A DNA stretch of 64,000 nt from positions 1-64,000 of the forward strand of contig JAYFOM010000042.1 in assembly GCA_034932685.1 (NCBI GenBank), in the 5' to 3' direction. Positions 9,199-16,357 of this stretch are shown piece after piece (the stretch's first letter is position 1; each line of letters begins with the position of its first letter). The position numbers and the translations under genes are program-made. The DNA comes from JAQUCI01 sp034932685 (GTDB lineage: Bacteria; Bacillota_I; Bacilli_A; Erysipelotrichales; Erysipelotrichaceae). The notes beneath the pieces were generated by a model. The model saw only the letters and a list, made by a program, of their open reading frames with translations. It was not told the origin of the DNA and did not search any database.

Positions 9199-9750
9199 AT
9201 GATAAAAGAACTTGTTCAAAATGATTACCATGAACTTTTAACTATCTTAAAACAAAGATTCAATGATAACATGCATCGTCATTTAGATCTTAATTGGGAT
9301 GATGTTATTAAAAAACTAGATGAAAAGGCTTTAAAAACACTTGCAGCAATGGAAAGCAGTGGTGGTGAGCCTGATGTAGTAGCTTATGACAGAGAAAAAA
9401 ATGTTTATTTATTTTTTGATTGTGTAAAAGAAAGTCCGAAAGAGCGAAGGAGTTTATGTTATGATCAAGCAGCACTGCAAGCGCGCAAGAAGTTTAAACC
9501 ACTAGATAGTGCGCTTAATATGGCAGATAAAATAGGAATAACTTTGCTTGATGAAAAACAATATCGCTATTTACAAACACTTGAGGCAGTTGACACAAAG
9601 ACATCAAGTTGGCTTAAAACCCCTAATGATATCAGAAAGTTAAACGGCGCTATCTTTGGTGATAGAAGATACAACAGTGTATTTATCTATCATAATGGTG
9701 TTGAATCTTACTACGCAGATCGCGGATTTCGTGGATTTATTGAAGTATAA
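9199..9750 (+). CDS. DUF4256 family protein
   Basis: A soluble protein of 183 residues that matches the DUF4256 pattern: HRHLDLNWDDV near residue 25, MESSGGEPDVV near 52, and the C-terminal NGAIFGDRRYNSVFIYHNGVESYYADRGFRG block. The family function is unknown. AAGGAGCG precedes the ATG and a terminator follows at 9756. Confidence 0.8.
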   Translation: MIKELVQNDYHELLTILKQRFNDNMHRHLDLNWDDVIKKLDEKALKTLAAMESSGGEPDVVAYDREKNVYLFFDCVKESPKERRSLCYDQAALQARKKFKPLDSALNMADKIGITLLDEKQYRYLQTLEAVDTKTSSWLKTPNDIRKLNGAIFGDRRYNSVFIYHNGVESYYADRGFRGFIEV

Positions 9751-9755
9751 ACTGA

Positions 9756-9787
9756 TGGAGCACAATGCATGAAGTGTTCCATTTTTT
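9756..9787 (+). terminator. Rho-independent terminator after the DUF4256 gene
   Basis: An 8-bp stem (TGGAGCAC / GTGTTCCA, one G-U pair) followed by six T. Confidence 0.75.
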
Positions 9788-9849
9788 AATAAGATGATCA
9801 ATATAGAAATAAATATATGATTTAACGTAACATATTAAAGAAGTTGTTA

Positions 9850-9877
9850 TTGACATATGCCATAAATGGCGTATACT
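9850..9877 (+). promoter_or_regulatory. Promoter with overlapping palindromic operator (DUF134 locus A)
   Basis: TTGACA, 16 bases, TATACT. The -35 overlaps the motif TGACATATGCCA (9851-9862), and the spacer also holds ATATGCCA/TGGCGTAT symmetry. The same motif occurs at the promoters at 24914 and 26372, so it is a candidate shared operator. Confidence 0.75.
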
Positions 9878-9888
9878 TAAGTTGTAAA

Positions 9889-9900
9889 TGACATATGCCA
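9889..9900 (+). promoter_or_regulatory. Second copy of the TGACATATGCCA operator motif
   Basis: An exact repeat of the 12-base motif 38 bases downstream of the first copy, near the expected transcription start. A dimer or tetramer bound to both copies would cover the promoter. Confidence 0.6.
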
Positions 9901-9921
9901 CAAACAGAAAGGGGTGAAGTT

Positions 9922-10182
9922 ATGCCAAGAAGAGATATGACAGGACCGTTAGGTTATGGACCAAGAACTGGTCGTCAAATGGGGATGTGTGATCGTAAAG
10001 ATTTCGGCTATGGATATGGTTGTGGTCGAAGATTAAACCACCAAAACCGTAGTTTTGGATCAACAAACATTTATAGTGATGTAAATGAGAAAGCGATTTT
10101 GACTGATCAAAAAGTTTTTTTACAACAAGAACTTGAGAACGTTGAGAAGCAACTAAGAAGACTAGACGAACAACAGGATTAA
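9922..10182 (+). CDS. DUF5320 family small protein
   Basis: An 86-residue protein that starts MPRRDMTGPLGYGPRTGR, the DUF5320 signature (Gly/Arg/Met-rich N-terminus with spaced Cys, here in MGMCDRK and GYGCGRR). A short helical, Gln/Glu-rich C-terminus follows (about 60-86). The molecular role is unknown. In anaerobes the family commonly sits beside DUF134 and NifX/NifB-like or Mrp genes, as here with DUF134. The start at 9922 follows AAAGGGGTGAAG; the in-frame ATG at 9895 lies inside the operator and is unlikely. Confidence 0.8.
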   Translation: MPRRDMTGPLGYGPRTGRQMGMCDRKDFGYGYGCGRRLNHQNRSFGSTNIYSDVNEKAILTDQKVFLQQELENVEKQLRRLDEQQD

Positions 10183-10190
10183 TCCTGTTG
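10171..10190 (+). repeat. Perfect 20-bp palindrome across the DUF5320 stop codon
   Basis: CAACAGGATTAATCCTGTTG is fully self-complementary, contains the DUF5320 stop codon and is followed by TTTGTTC. In RNA it would form a 10-bp (less the loop) hairpin between DUF5320 and DUF134 and may reduce read-through or set the protein ratio. Confidence 0.6.
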
Positions 10191-10210
10191 TTTGTTCAAT
10201 GAGGATAACT

Positions 10211-10564
10211 ATGCCAAGACCAAGAAAGTGGCGTAAAGTTAAATCTTTACCTAAATACGATTTATATGGTCCTAAAAATCAAGATAATGTAAATGATAGA
10301 ATAATTTATATGACTGTTGAAGAATATGAGATGATCCGTTTGATTGATTACATGAAGCTTACACAAGAAGAATGTGCTCAAATGATGAATGTAGCAAGAG
10401 CCACAATTCAATATGGTTATGCTCTGGCGCGTTTAAAACTAGCACAAGCATTAATTGAAGGAGCTATGTTAAAGATAGCTGGTGGTAACTTCTCGCTTGA
10501 TACGGCTTTACCAATATCTTGTCAACAAAACCAAAGACATAGAAACAGAAGACATGGTTTATGA
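10211..10564 (+). CDS. DUF134 family predicted DNA-binding protein (copy A)
   Basis: A 117-residue protein of the DUF134 (UPF0251) family. It starts MPRPRKWRKV; residues about 38-85 form a sigma-factor-like helix-turn-helix (EEYEMIRLIDYMKLTQEECAQMM, then VARATIQYGYALARLKLA). Family members often have a Cys/His-rich tail, but here the tail is reduced to a lone Cys with a His/Arg-rich end. The start at 10211 is chosen because GAGGATAAC lies just upstream. It is probably the local regulator acting on the operator at 9851/9889. It overlaps the MBL-fold gene region by its 3' end. Confidence 0.85.
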   Translation: MPRPRKWRKVKSLPKYDLYGPKNQDNVNDRIIYMTVEEYEMIRLIDYMKLTQEECAQMMNVARATIQYGYALARLKLAQALIEGAMLKIAGGNFSLDTALPISCQQNQRHRNRRHGL

Positions 10565-10565
10565 T

Positions 10566-11402
10566 ATGAGTGATCAAGTTGAAATTGCCGTATTGTCTGA
10601 AGATCATGCATCGAGCTTACCATATCATTTTGAACATGGTTTAAGTTTGTTTATTAAGATTGCCAATGATGCAATCCTTTTTGATGTAGGTCAAAGTATG
10701 GTTTTCTATGAAAACGCAAAAACTCTTGATATCGACATAGCAAAGATAAATAAAGTAATCATATCTCATGGTCATTATGATCATATCAATGGCTTAGTAA
10801 CGTTTTTAGATCATAATAGTAAAGCTATGATATATTTGCGCAAGCAAGCAATAAATGACTATTACTCAAAACAGTTAGATGGCAGTTTTCGCTATATTGG
10901 TGTTGATAGTAAGATACTAGCAAGCAAACGTCTATCATTTACTAGCTCACAAATGATGATCAATGAATATTTGACCGTGTTTACCGTTTGCGATAAGATA
11001 GTTGAACTACCAAGCTTGAATAATTTTCTGTTTAAAAAAGTAAATAACATCTACTTAAACGATGACTTCGATCATGAACAGAACCTAATGATCGATCATG
11101 ATCAAGATCACATATTGATAGTTGGATGTTGTCACATGGGAATCATTAATATTCTTAATGAGTATCATAGAATAAAAGGGTATATGCCAACTCATGTTAT
11201 CGGAGGCTTTCATTTATACAGTAGTTCATTAAAGTTGAGTATAGATAAAATAGCGTTAGCTAAACTGGCACAACAATTGTTAGAAACCAACACCAAGTTC
11301 TATACTTGTCATTGTACAGGTTTAGAAAACTTTCAATTTCTTAAACATAAGATGAAATCACAAATAAGCTATTTAGCAGCTGGAAGTCGTTTCTTGATTT
11401 AA
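10566..11402 (+). CDS. MBL-fold metallohydrolase (COG1237-like)
   Basis: A 278-residue metallo-beta-lactamase-fold protein. The metal-binding motif is HGHYDH at residues 68-73, with a further conserved GCCHMGIINIL (His at about 188) and HVIGGFHLY. It resembles the COG1237 group that includes dihydropterin-ribofuranosylaminobenzene-5'-phosphate synthase-like proteins. The reaction is not known in this context. The start is at 10566 or at 10554 in the same frame, overlapping the DUF134 end, so it is probably translationally coupled. It completes a DUF5320-DUF134-MBL operon. Confidence 0.8.
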   Translation: MSDQVEIAVLSEDHASSLPYHFEHGLSLFIKIANDAILFDVGQSMVFYENAKTLDIDIAKINKVIISHGHYDHINGLVTFLDHNSKAMIYLRKQAINDYYSKQLDGSFRYIGVDSKILASKRLSFTSSQMMINEYLTVFTVCDKIVELPSLNNFLFKKVNNIYLNDDFDHEQNLMIDHDQDHILIVGCCHMGIINILNEYHRIKGYMPTHVIGGFHLYSSSLKLSIDKIALAKLAQQLLETNTKFYTCHCTGLENFQFLKHKMKSQISYLAAGSRFLI

Positions 11403-11535
11403 ACGATTTATCGTCATAGTAACAACCAGTAATCTGATTAGATGAATAACGAAATACTTTTTAACAAAATAATAGCTGAAATATGCTGATATGGTAAAAA
11501 ATGACATTAGGTTTGATATATTGATCGCATAAATC

Positions 11536-11559
11536 AAAGGCATTCATAAAGCCTTTTTT
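11536..11559 (+). terminator. Rho-independent terminator after the MBL-fold gene
   Basis: AAAGGC and GCCTTT form a stem followed by a T run; it ends the DUF5320-DUF134-MBL transcript. Confidence 0.65.
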
Positions 11560-11665
11560 ATTTTAAAAAGATGAATATTATTGCATGTCGAATAAAGATA
11601 TTTATAATAAAGGTAGTATGTCAGCAATAAAATAGGGAAAATAGTATTATGATGTGGGGTAAATG

Positions 11666-12541
11666 ATGAAAAAGATAAAAAATAAACATGGTTTTACGCT
11701 TATTGAAATAATTATTGTTTCACTAATTTTAGCTATTGTGTTAATGATCTTGATACCAAAAATCAATTTATTTATAATCAATGCAAAACTTGCTAGTGAT
11801 CAAGCAACTGTTAAGCAACTAAACTCCGCAACCTCACTCTACTACATTAAAGAGCATAATGATAATCCCTTTGAAGATAGTAGTAAATCAAGCGAATATT
11901 TACTTAATGTACTGCTTAATGAAAAGCTAATAACACACATTGTATCAGCGCAAAGTAAAGATGCAAAATTCATTTGGGTTTTAAGTGATAAAAGTTGGTA
12001 TTTGCAGTTAGGTAGTAATAGTTATGTAATCTCATTTACTGATGGTATATCATTAAACACTGATGGATACTATATTGGTCGTATATATGGTTCTTACTCA
12101 TCTTTTTCACAAGCCATTACTATACCAACAATGCTTGATGGTATTACCGTTAAGCGTATTTGGCAAGATGTGTTTAAAAGTAAAGGATTGACTAGTGTTG
12201 AGTTTGAGCTTGATAGTCAGATTATCCAGATTCATGCTAGGGCATTTTATGACAATAACATTACAAGCATTATCTTTCCTGATACCCTTGAGCGCATTGA
12301 TTTATGGGCTTTTAAGAATAATCAACTAACAACAATAAACTTACCAGCAAGTATTAAAACAATCGAGGCGCAGGCATTTAATGGCAATGCTATTCAAACA
12401 ATAACTATTAATAGCGATTCTGTATCGATTGGTGATCAAGCGTTTGGTGACTATACTGAGCAGTTTAAGCAAGCTTTCGCCATTGGTAAAGCCGGAACTT
12501 ATATTTTAGTTGATGGACAATGGATTAAACAGACTGATTAA
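11666..12541 (+). CDS. Type IV pilin-like protein with BspA-type leucine-rich repeats
   Basis: A 291-residue protein. The N-terminus KNKHG|FTLIEIIIV is a prepilin peptidase site (cleavage after Gly9, Glu at +5) followed by a hydrophobic helix to about residue 32. Residues about 130-260 carry LRR_5/BspA-like units (for example AFYDNNITSIIFPDTLERI and AFKNNQLTTINLPASIKTI). The protein would be inserted in the membrane and might join a pseudopilus with the LRR exposed. No prepilin peptidase, ATPase or platform gene is in the window. The start at 11666 is preferred for GGGG spacing; 11663 is also possible. Confidence 0.8.
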   Translation: MKKIKNKHGFTLIEIIIVSLILAIVLMILIPKINLFIINAKLASDQATVKQLNSATSLYYIKEHNDNPFEDSSKSSEYLLNVLLNEKLITHIVSAQSKDAKFIWVLSDKSWYLQLGSNSYVISFTDGISLNTDGYYIGRIYGSYSSFSQAITIPTMLDGITVKRIWQDVFKSKGLTSVEFELDSQIIQIHARAFYDNNITSIIFPDTLERIDLWAFKNNQLTTINLPASIKTIEAQAFNGNAIQTITINSDSVSIGDQAFGDYTEQFKQAFAIGKAGTYILVDGQWIKQTD

Positions 12542-12621
12542 TGACATCAACATAAATTGATTGAATTACATATGCAAGTATACTTTTTAGATGTGTTAAA
12601 ATAAGACCAAAGGGGAAAAAT

Positions 12622-13281
12622 ATGACAATAACAGATAACAATATTCTCGACTTGATGCATAAAAGATATGCTTGTAAAAACTACAGAAATGATAAACGAG
12701 TGAGCGATCATGATTTAACACAAATACTTGAAGCGGGTAGACTTGCTCCATCATCGTTTGGTCTTGAACCATGGCGCTTTTTAGTGATAGATGACCAAGA
12801 GCTTAAGGATAAACTATTTCCCCATGTTTGGGGAGCACATAATAGCTATAAGGGATCAACAAGAATCGTTATGATTTTAGCTAAATATAACATGCGCTAT
12901 GATGATCCTTATGTGCTTGATATTGTTGAGAATGTTCAAGGATATGTTGGCGTTGAAGCGAAAGGGCGTTTAGATAGATTGACAAAGTTTCAAACTAGCG
13001 ATTTTAACTTGTTAAATGACAAGCGTAATCTATTTGATTGGACTTCAAAACAAACTTATATAGCTTTAGCCCATATGATGATCATGGCAACTGCTTTAAA
13101 TATCGACTCATGTGCGATTGAAGGATTTGATCAAGAAACAGTCAATAAAGTTCTTGCTGATGCGAAGATAATCGCTTTAGATGAATATCGTGTCTCAGTC
13201 ATGGTAAGCTTTGGTTATAGAGATGAGCCGATAAAACCAAAAAAAAGAAGAAATCTAACTAATGTTGTAAAGTGGTTATAA
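12622..13281 (+). CDS. Nitroreductase family NAD(P)H-dependent flavoprotein
   Basis: A 219-residue FMN-dependent oxidoreductase. The N-terminus has the family pattern RYACKNYRNDKRVSDHD, then LEAGRLAPSSFGLEPWRFLVI (about 36-56, FMN-binding), and a C-terminal MVSFGYRDEPIKPKKRR tail. It would reduce nitroaromatics, quinones or flavin substrates as a homodimer. AAGGGGA precedes the start. A weak copy of the TGACATATGCCA-like motif (TTACATATGCAA, 12566-12577) lies upstream, so it may belong to the same regulon as the DUF134 genes. Confidence 0.88.
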   Translation: MTITDNNILDLMHKRYACKNYRNDKRVSDHDLTQILEAGRLAPSSFGLEPWRFLVIDDQELKDKLFPHVWGAHNSYKGSTRIVMILAKYNMRYDDPYVLDIVENVQGYVGVEAKGRLDRLTKFQTSDFNLLNDKRNLFDWTSKQTYIALAHMMIMATALNIDSCAIEGFDQETVNKVLADAKIIALDEYRVSVMVSFGYRDEPIKPKKRRNLTNVVKWL

Positions 13282-13366
13282 TATTTAAGTAAAATATAAC
13301 TTAATGAAAACAATAAATTTACATATGTTGAGTATAATGACTTTGAATCTATAAGGAGCGAACTAA

Positions 13367-13813
13367 ATGATCAAGGTGTTATTTGTATGTGTAAAGAACT
13401 CAGCTCGAAGCCAAATGGCAGAAGCTTTTCTAAATCAACTTGGACAACCTGATTTTATTGCTGAAAGCGCTGGTATCGAAAAGGGTACATTAAATCCAAT
13501 AGTTGTGAAGGTTATGGCGGAGATAGGCTATGATATTAGTAACAATAGTGTTGATTCTGTATTTGACTTTTTAAAACAAGGTAATCAATACTCTTTAGTA
13601 GTTAAAGTATGTGATCAAGTTAATGGTCAACGCTGTCCGGTATTCCCCAATGTTTTAAAAACACTAGAGTGGAACGTCACAGATCCAGCAACACTACAAG
13701 GAAGTCCTGATGAGATAATAGAAAAAACGCGTCAGATTCGTGATGAAATCAAAACGCGTGTAACAAACTTAATTGCTGAATATAGAGAATATGCGCAAAA
13801 TCGTAAGGATTAA
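13367..13813 (+). CDS. arsC: ArsC-type reductase / low-molecular-weight phosphatase-fold protein
   Basis: A 148-residue LMW-PTPase-fold protein. The P-loop CVKNSAR (Cys8-Arg14, CX5R) and the Asp-Pro loop (D106) are intact, and Cys82 and Cys90 sit where thioredoxin-coupled arsenate reductases carry their redox relay (Cys82 and Cys89 in the staphylococcal enzyme). Arsenate reductase activity is therefore likely, with thioredoxin as donor. No arsB or acr3 gene is beside it, although ArsP-like permeases and a thioredoxin occur 11-14 kb downstream. AAGGAGCG precedes the ATG. Confidence 0.8.
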   Translation: MIKVLFVCVKNSARSQMAEAFLNQLGQPDFIAESAGIEKGTLNPIVVKVMAEIGYDISNNSVDSVFDFLKQGNQYSLVVKVCDQVNGQRCPVFPNVLKTLEWNVTDPATLQGSPDEIIEKTRQIRDEIKTRVTNLIAEYREYAQNRKD

Positions 13814-13816
13814 TGA

Positions 13817-14395
13817 TTATAATGCGATTGTTAAACCATTCAATTGATCAATAAACAACTGATCATGACTAACAACAATGATGGCTAGTCCATCATTTTT
13901 TAGATTTTCAATCGTTGTTGCTACTTGTGATGTGGCAGTAGCGTCAAGAGCTGATGTTGGCTCATCAAAACATAGAATTTGAGGGTCAAGCATTAATGCA
14001 CGAGCGATAGCAACCCGTTGTTTTTGACCACCTGAAAGATGGTTAATACGAAAGTCTTTCTTTTCACTAAGTCCAAATTGCGCTAAAAGATTAACGGCTC
14101 TTTCTTCATAATCATTAATACGATGATACTTTGCTGCTAAGGTTAAGTTTTCAAACACTGATAAATGCGGAAAAAGTTGAAAGTCTTGAAAAACCATACT
14201 TATTGCGCCATTTATTTCTAACTTTCCATCTGTTAGTGGTTCTAAATCACATAAACAACGAAGTAAAGTTGACTTACCAACACCACTTGGTCCGGTGATT
14301 TTCAAGAGTTGCCCTTTATCAAGGGTAAAACTTAAATCTTTAAATAAAAGATTATCAGAAAACCGTTTATTTAAATTGATCGCTGTTATCAACAT
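13817..14395 (-). CDS. Amino-acid ABC transporter ATPase (predicted histidine importer)
   Basis: A 192-residue ATPase with Walker A GPSGVGKST (35-43), Q-loop VFQDFQLFP, signature LSGGQKQ, Walker B ILCFDEP and the H-loop VVSHD close to its C-terminus. It is about 50 residues shorter than usual polar amino-acid importer ATPases, ending just after the H-loop, but all catalytic motifs are kept. Its start overlaps the permease end by 29 bases, giving a tight SBP-permease-ATPase operon under the T-box at 15772-16073. Confidence 0.9.
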   Translation of the reverse strand: MLITAINLNKRFSDNLLFKDLSFTLDKGQLLKITGPSGVGKSTLLRCLCDLEPLTDGKLEINGAISMVFQDFQLFPHLSVFENLTLAAKYHRINDYEERAVNLLAQFGLSEKKDFRINHLSGGQKQRVAIARALMLDPQILCFDEPTSALDATATSQVATTIENLKNDGLAIIVVSHDQLFIDQLNGLTIAL

Positions 14396-15020
14396 AACCT
14401 ATCCCCTTCTTTCTAAGTAATCTTTTTTCAATGACAGCCAGAATGTAACTTAAAAAAGCATTCATGATCAGATATATAGCACCAACGGTGACAAAAGGTA
14501 TAAAAGTTGCGGTTGCGTTAACAAGACTTCTAGAAACCTTTAGTAGATCACTCAAGCCAACTACTGATATCAAAGCTGTATCTTTTATCAGCGTTAAAAC
14601 TTCATTACTTATGGCAGGAAAGGTATTGATTATTGCTTGTGGTAATATTATCTTTCTAAAGACAAAAAGTGGTGGTAAGCCTAATACTTGACCAACTTCA
14701 CTTTGACCTTTATCCAAATTGATAATACCACCTCGCAATATTTCAGCGAAGTAAGCGGCGTAATTAAGGATAAAAGCAATAGCAGCTGCCATCCAACGAT
14801 CAAATACAATATTGAAGAAAGGTAAGCCATAAAAAATAAAGATTATTTGTAATAATAATGGTGTAGCCCGCATGATGTAAACATAAATGCGAATGACATA
14901 TGCTAACCATTTATAACGCAGTAACCAAACTAGGATAAAGGTTAGAATGGCTGAGCCTCCAAGGGTGACTACAAACAACGTTAAAGTTGTTTGTAGTCCC
15001 TCAAGATAAGCGTTAGTCAT
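14367..15020 (-). CDS. Amino-acid ABC transporter permease (predicted histidine importer)
   Basis: A 217-residue permease of the HisM/GlnP type with about five membrane helices and the EAA loop EVGQVLGLPPLFVFRKIILPQAI at about residues 107-129, which contacts the ATPase. It overlaps the binding-protein gene by 8 bases and the ATPase gene by 29, implying translational coupling. Being a single permease, it probably forms a homodimer. Histidine is the predicted substrate from the T-box rather than from the protein itself. Confidence 0.9.
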   Translation of the reverse strand: MTNAYLEGLQTTLTLFVVTLGGSAILTFILVWLLRYKWLAYVIRIYVYIMRATPLLLQIIFIFYGLPFFNIVFDRWMAAAIAFILNYAAYFAEILRGGIINLDKGQSEVGQVLGLPPLFVFRKIILPQAIINTFPAISNEVLTLIKDTALISVVGLSDLLKVSRSLVNATATFIPFVTVGAIYLIMNAFLSYILAVIEKRLLRKKGIGYVDNSDQFK

Positions 15021-15771
15021 TGAACCATTTGGCTTTTATTTGATCAAAGGTGCCATTGTCGATCAAGGTTTGAATAGCGTCATTAATCTTCGTTTGCAGT
15101 TCGACATCGGTTTTTCTAAAGCCAATACCATATTCTTCATTACCGAAATCTTCAGCTAAAACACGGTATGCTGAAGGATCACGAAGTTTGATCGTGTAAT
15201 CGGCGAAGATTTCATCAAGAATGATAGCATCACTACGACCAGTTTCAAGATCGACGAATAAATCAACGTTTGAATCAAATTCTCGTACTTTGCCATCTTT
15301 AAATGTTGCAAGCAGATCAGGTTGATTTGTCACAGCCTCAAGCGCTGAGGAATCCTTTTGTACAGAAACTACTTTGTCAGCTAAATCGCTTAGTGTGGTT
15401 ATATCAGAATTAGCTAATACAACTACGATCTGACGATTGTTTAAATATGGTGTAGAGAATAATACAATTTCTTTGCGACTATCGGTAATAGAATAACCAT
15501 TCCAGATCATATCAATATTGCCTTGATTAAGTTCTGTTTCTTTTAATGACCAATCGATAGGTTGTAATGTAAACTTTAATCCAGTTAAATCACTTACCGC
15601 TGCTGCAAGATCAATATCAAAGCCAACAATTTCATTTTGCTCATTACGAAAGCCCATTGGTACAAAGGTATCATCTAAGCCGATAACAAGTGTATCTTCG
15701 GTAGGTTTTTTGGTGGTGCAACCACTTAAGGTTAGCACTAGAATAAATAGAATAACTAATAACTTTTTCAT
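15013..15771 (-). CDS. Amino-acid ABC transporter substrate-binding lipoprotein (predicted histidine)
   Basis: A 252-residue SBP_bac_3 protein. The signal peptide ends in the lipobox LSGC (Cys18). The mature domain starts LVIGLDDTFVPMGFRNEQNE (about 29) and includes GFDIDLAAAV and the domain-closing IWNGYSITDSRKE at about 110-122. It captures the amino acid outside the membrane. AGAGGAAAAAA precedes the ATG. It is the first gene after the T-box leader. Confidence 0.9.
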   Translation of the reverse strand: MKKLLVILFILVLTLSGCTTKKPTEDTLVIGLDDTFVPMGFRNEQNEIVGFDIDLAAAVSDLTGLKFTLQPIDWSLKETELNQGNIDMIWNGYSITDSRKEIVLFSTPYLNNRQIVVVLANSDITTLSDLADKVVSVQKDSSALEAVTNQPDLLATFKDGKVREFDSNVDLFVDLETGRSDAIILDEIFADYTIKLRDPSAYRVLAEDFGNEEYGIGFRKTDVELQTKINDAIQTLIDNGTFDQIKAKWFND

Positions 15772-16073
15772 TTTTTCCTCTTTCTATTGCAGAAAATAAA
15801 AAGTCCCTAACAAGCTAATGTTGTTAAGGACGATAGTGTTGACTTCGTGTTCCCACCTTAATTCACAGATACCTCACGATATCTGCCTCTTCGAGTTCAA
15901 TCAAACTCTAGTCTGGTTAACGGTCGACAAGGTTTCCGAGTTAGACTACTATAAGTTCGCCCAACCTGCTCTAAGATGTGTTCGATCACTGTTGCCTTAC
16001 CGTTTCGCACCAACCAACGGTTCTCTTATAGGTTTCAGTCACTTACTATTTCTTATCACTGCATTTGTTTATA
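15772..16073 (-). promoter_or_regulatory. T-box leader, specific for tRNA-His
   Basis: A T-box riboswitch on the minus strand. Stem I carries the conserved AGAGA and GGTGCGAAAC blocks near 16005-16027. The specifier GAA-CAC-ATC places CAC (His) at 15978-15980. The T-box core AAGGTGGGAACACG spans 15846-15859, with the bulge UGGG at 15852-15855. UGGG would pair with CCCA, that is a tRNA with discriminator C73, which is characteristic of tRNA-His. Uncharged tRNA-His would stabilise the antiterminator and switch on the importer. The specifier and bulge agree independently. Confidence 0.88.
15792..15831 (-). terminator. T-box-controlled intrinsic terminator
   Basis: On the minus strand GTCCTTAACAA pairs with TTGTTAGGGAC (one wobble) and is followed by a T-rich tract. 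It is the OFF structure of the T-box. Confidence 0.85.
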
Positions 16074-16079
16074 GTTTGT

Positions 16080-16108
16080 ATAATACACACCTTTCAATAA
16101 ACTTGCAA
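16080..16108 (-). promoter_or_regulatory. Promoter of the T-box / histidine importer operon
   Basis: On the minus strand, TTGCAA, 17 bases, TATTAT. Transcription would begin near 16073. The IS element lies only about 46 bases upstream of the -35 box. Confidence 0.8.
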
Positions 16109-16139
16109 GAGTTTTCTGAAAATATTTAACAAATTTACG

Positions 16140-16154
16140 TTAAATGGTTAAACT
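16140..16154 (+). repeat. Left target-site duplication of the IS30 element
   Basis: TTAAATGGTTAAACT, repeated exactly at 17601-17615. About 15 bp is long for most IS30 members but resembles the long duplications known for the mycoplasmal IS30 relative IS1630. Confidence 0.8.
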
Positions 16155-16155
16155 C

Positions 16156-16177
16156 GTGAATTCTTAAAGTAATTTCC
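16156..16177 (+). repeat. IS30 left inverted repeat
   Basis: Begins GTGAATTCTTAAAG and is the exact reverse complement of 17578-17599. Confidence 0.9.
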
Positions 16178-16228
16178 AGTTGTAAAATAAATCAAAGGAT
16201 TCTTAGACTTATTGCTGGTTTTTGTATC

Positions 16229-16310
16229 AGAAACGGAAATAAGTATGAGAATTTCATAGGATATAAAGCTGTTTAAAACACGCCGAAAAGAACCGGTTAT
16301 TTCCGTTTCT
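16229..16310. repeat. Internal inverted repeat downstream of the transposase gene
   Basis: AGAAACGGAAATAA (16229-16242) pairs with TTATTTCCGTTTCT (16297-16310) across a 54-base loop. It lies between the transposase stop and the left end, where it may act as a terminator or block read-through from the flanking genome. Confidence 0.6.
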
Positions 16311-16357
16311 CAGACTTATTTCTGTTTCATAAATCTGTCCTTGTAGCTTTGATGTAT

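Noticed and set aside
15818..16129. Plus-strand 103-codon reading frame
   Set aside because: It lies across the minus-strand T-box and its promoter, has no ribosome binding site, and its codon use is an effect of the RNA structure.
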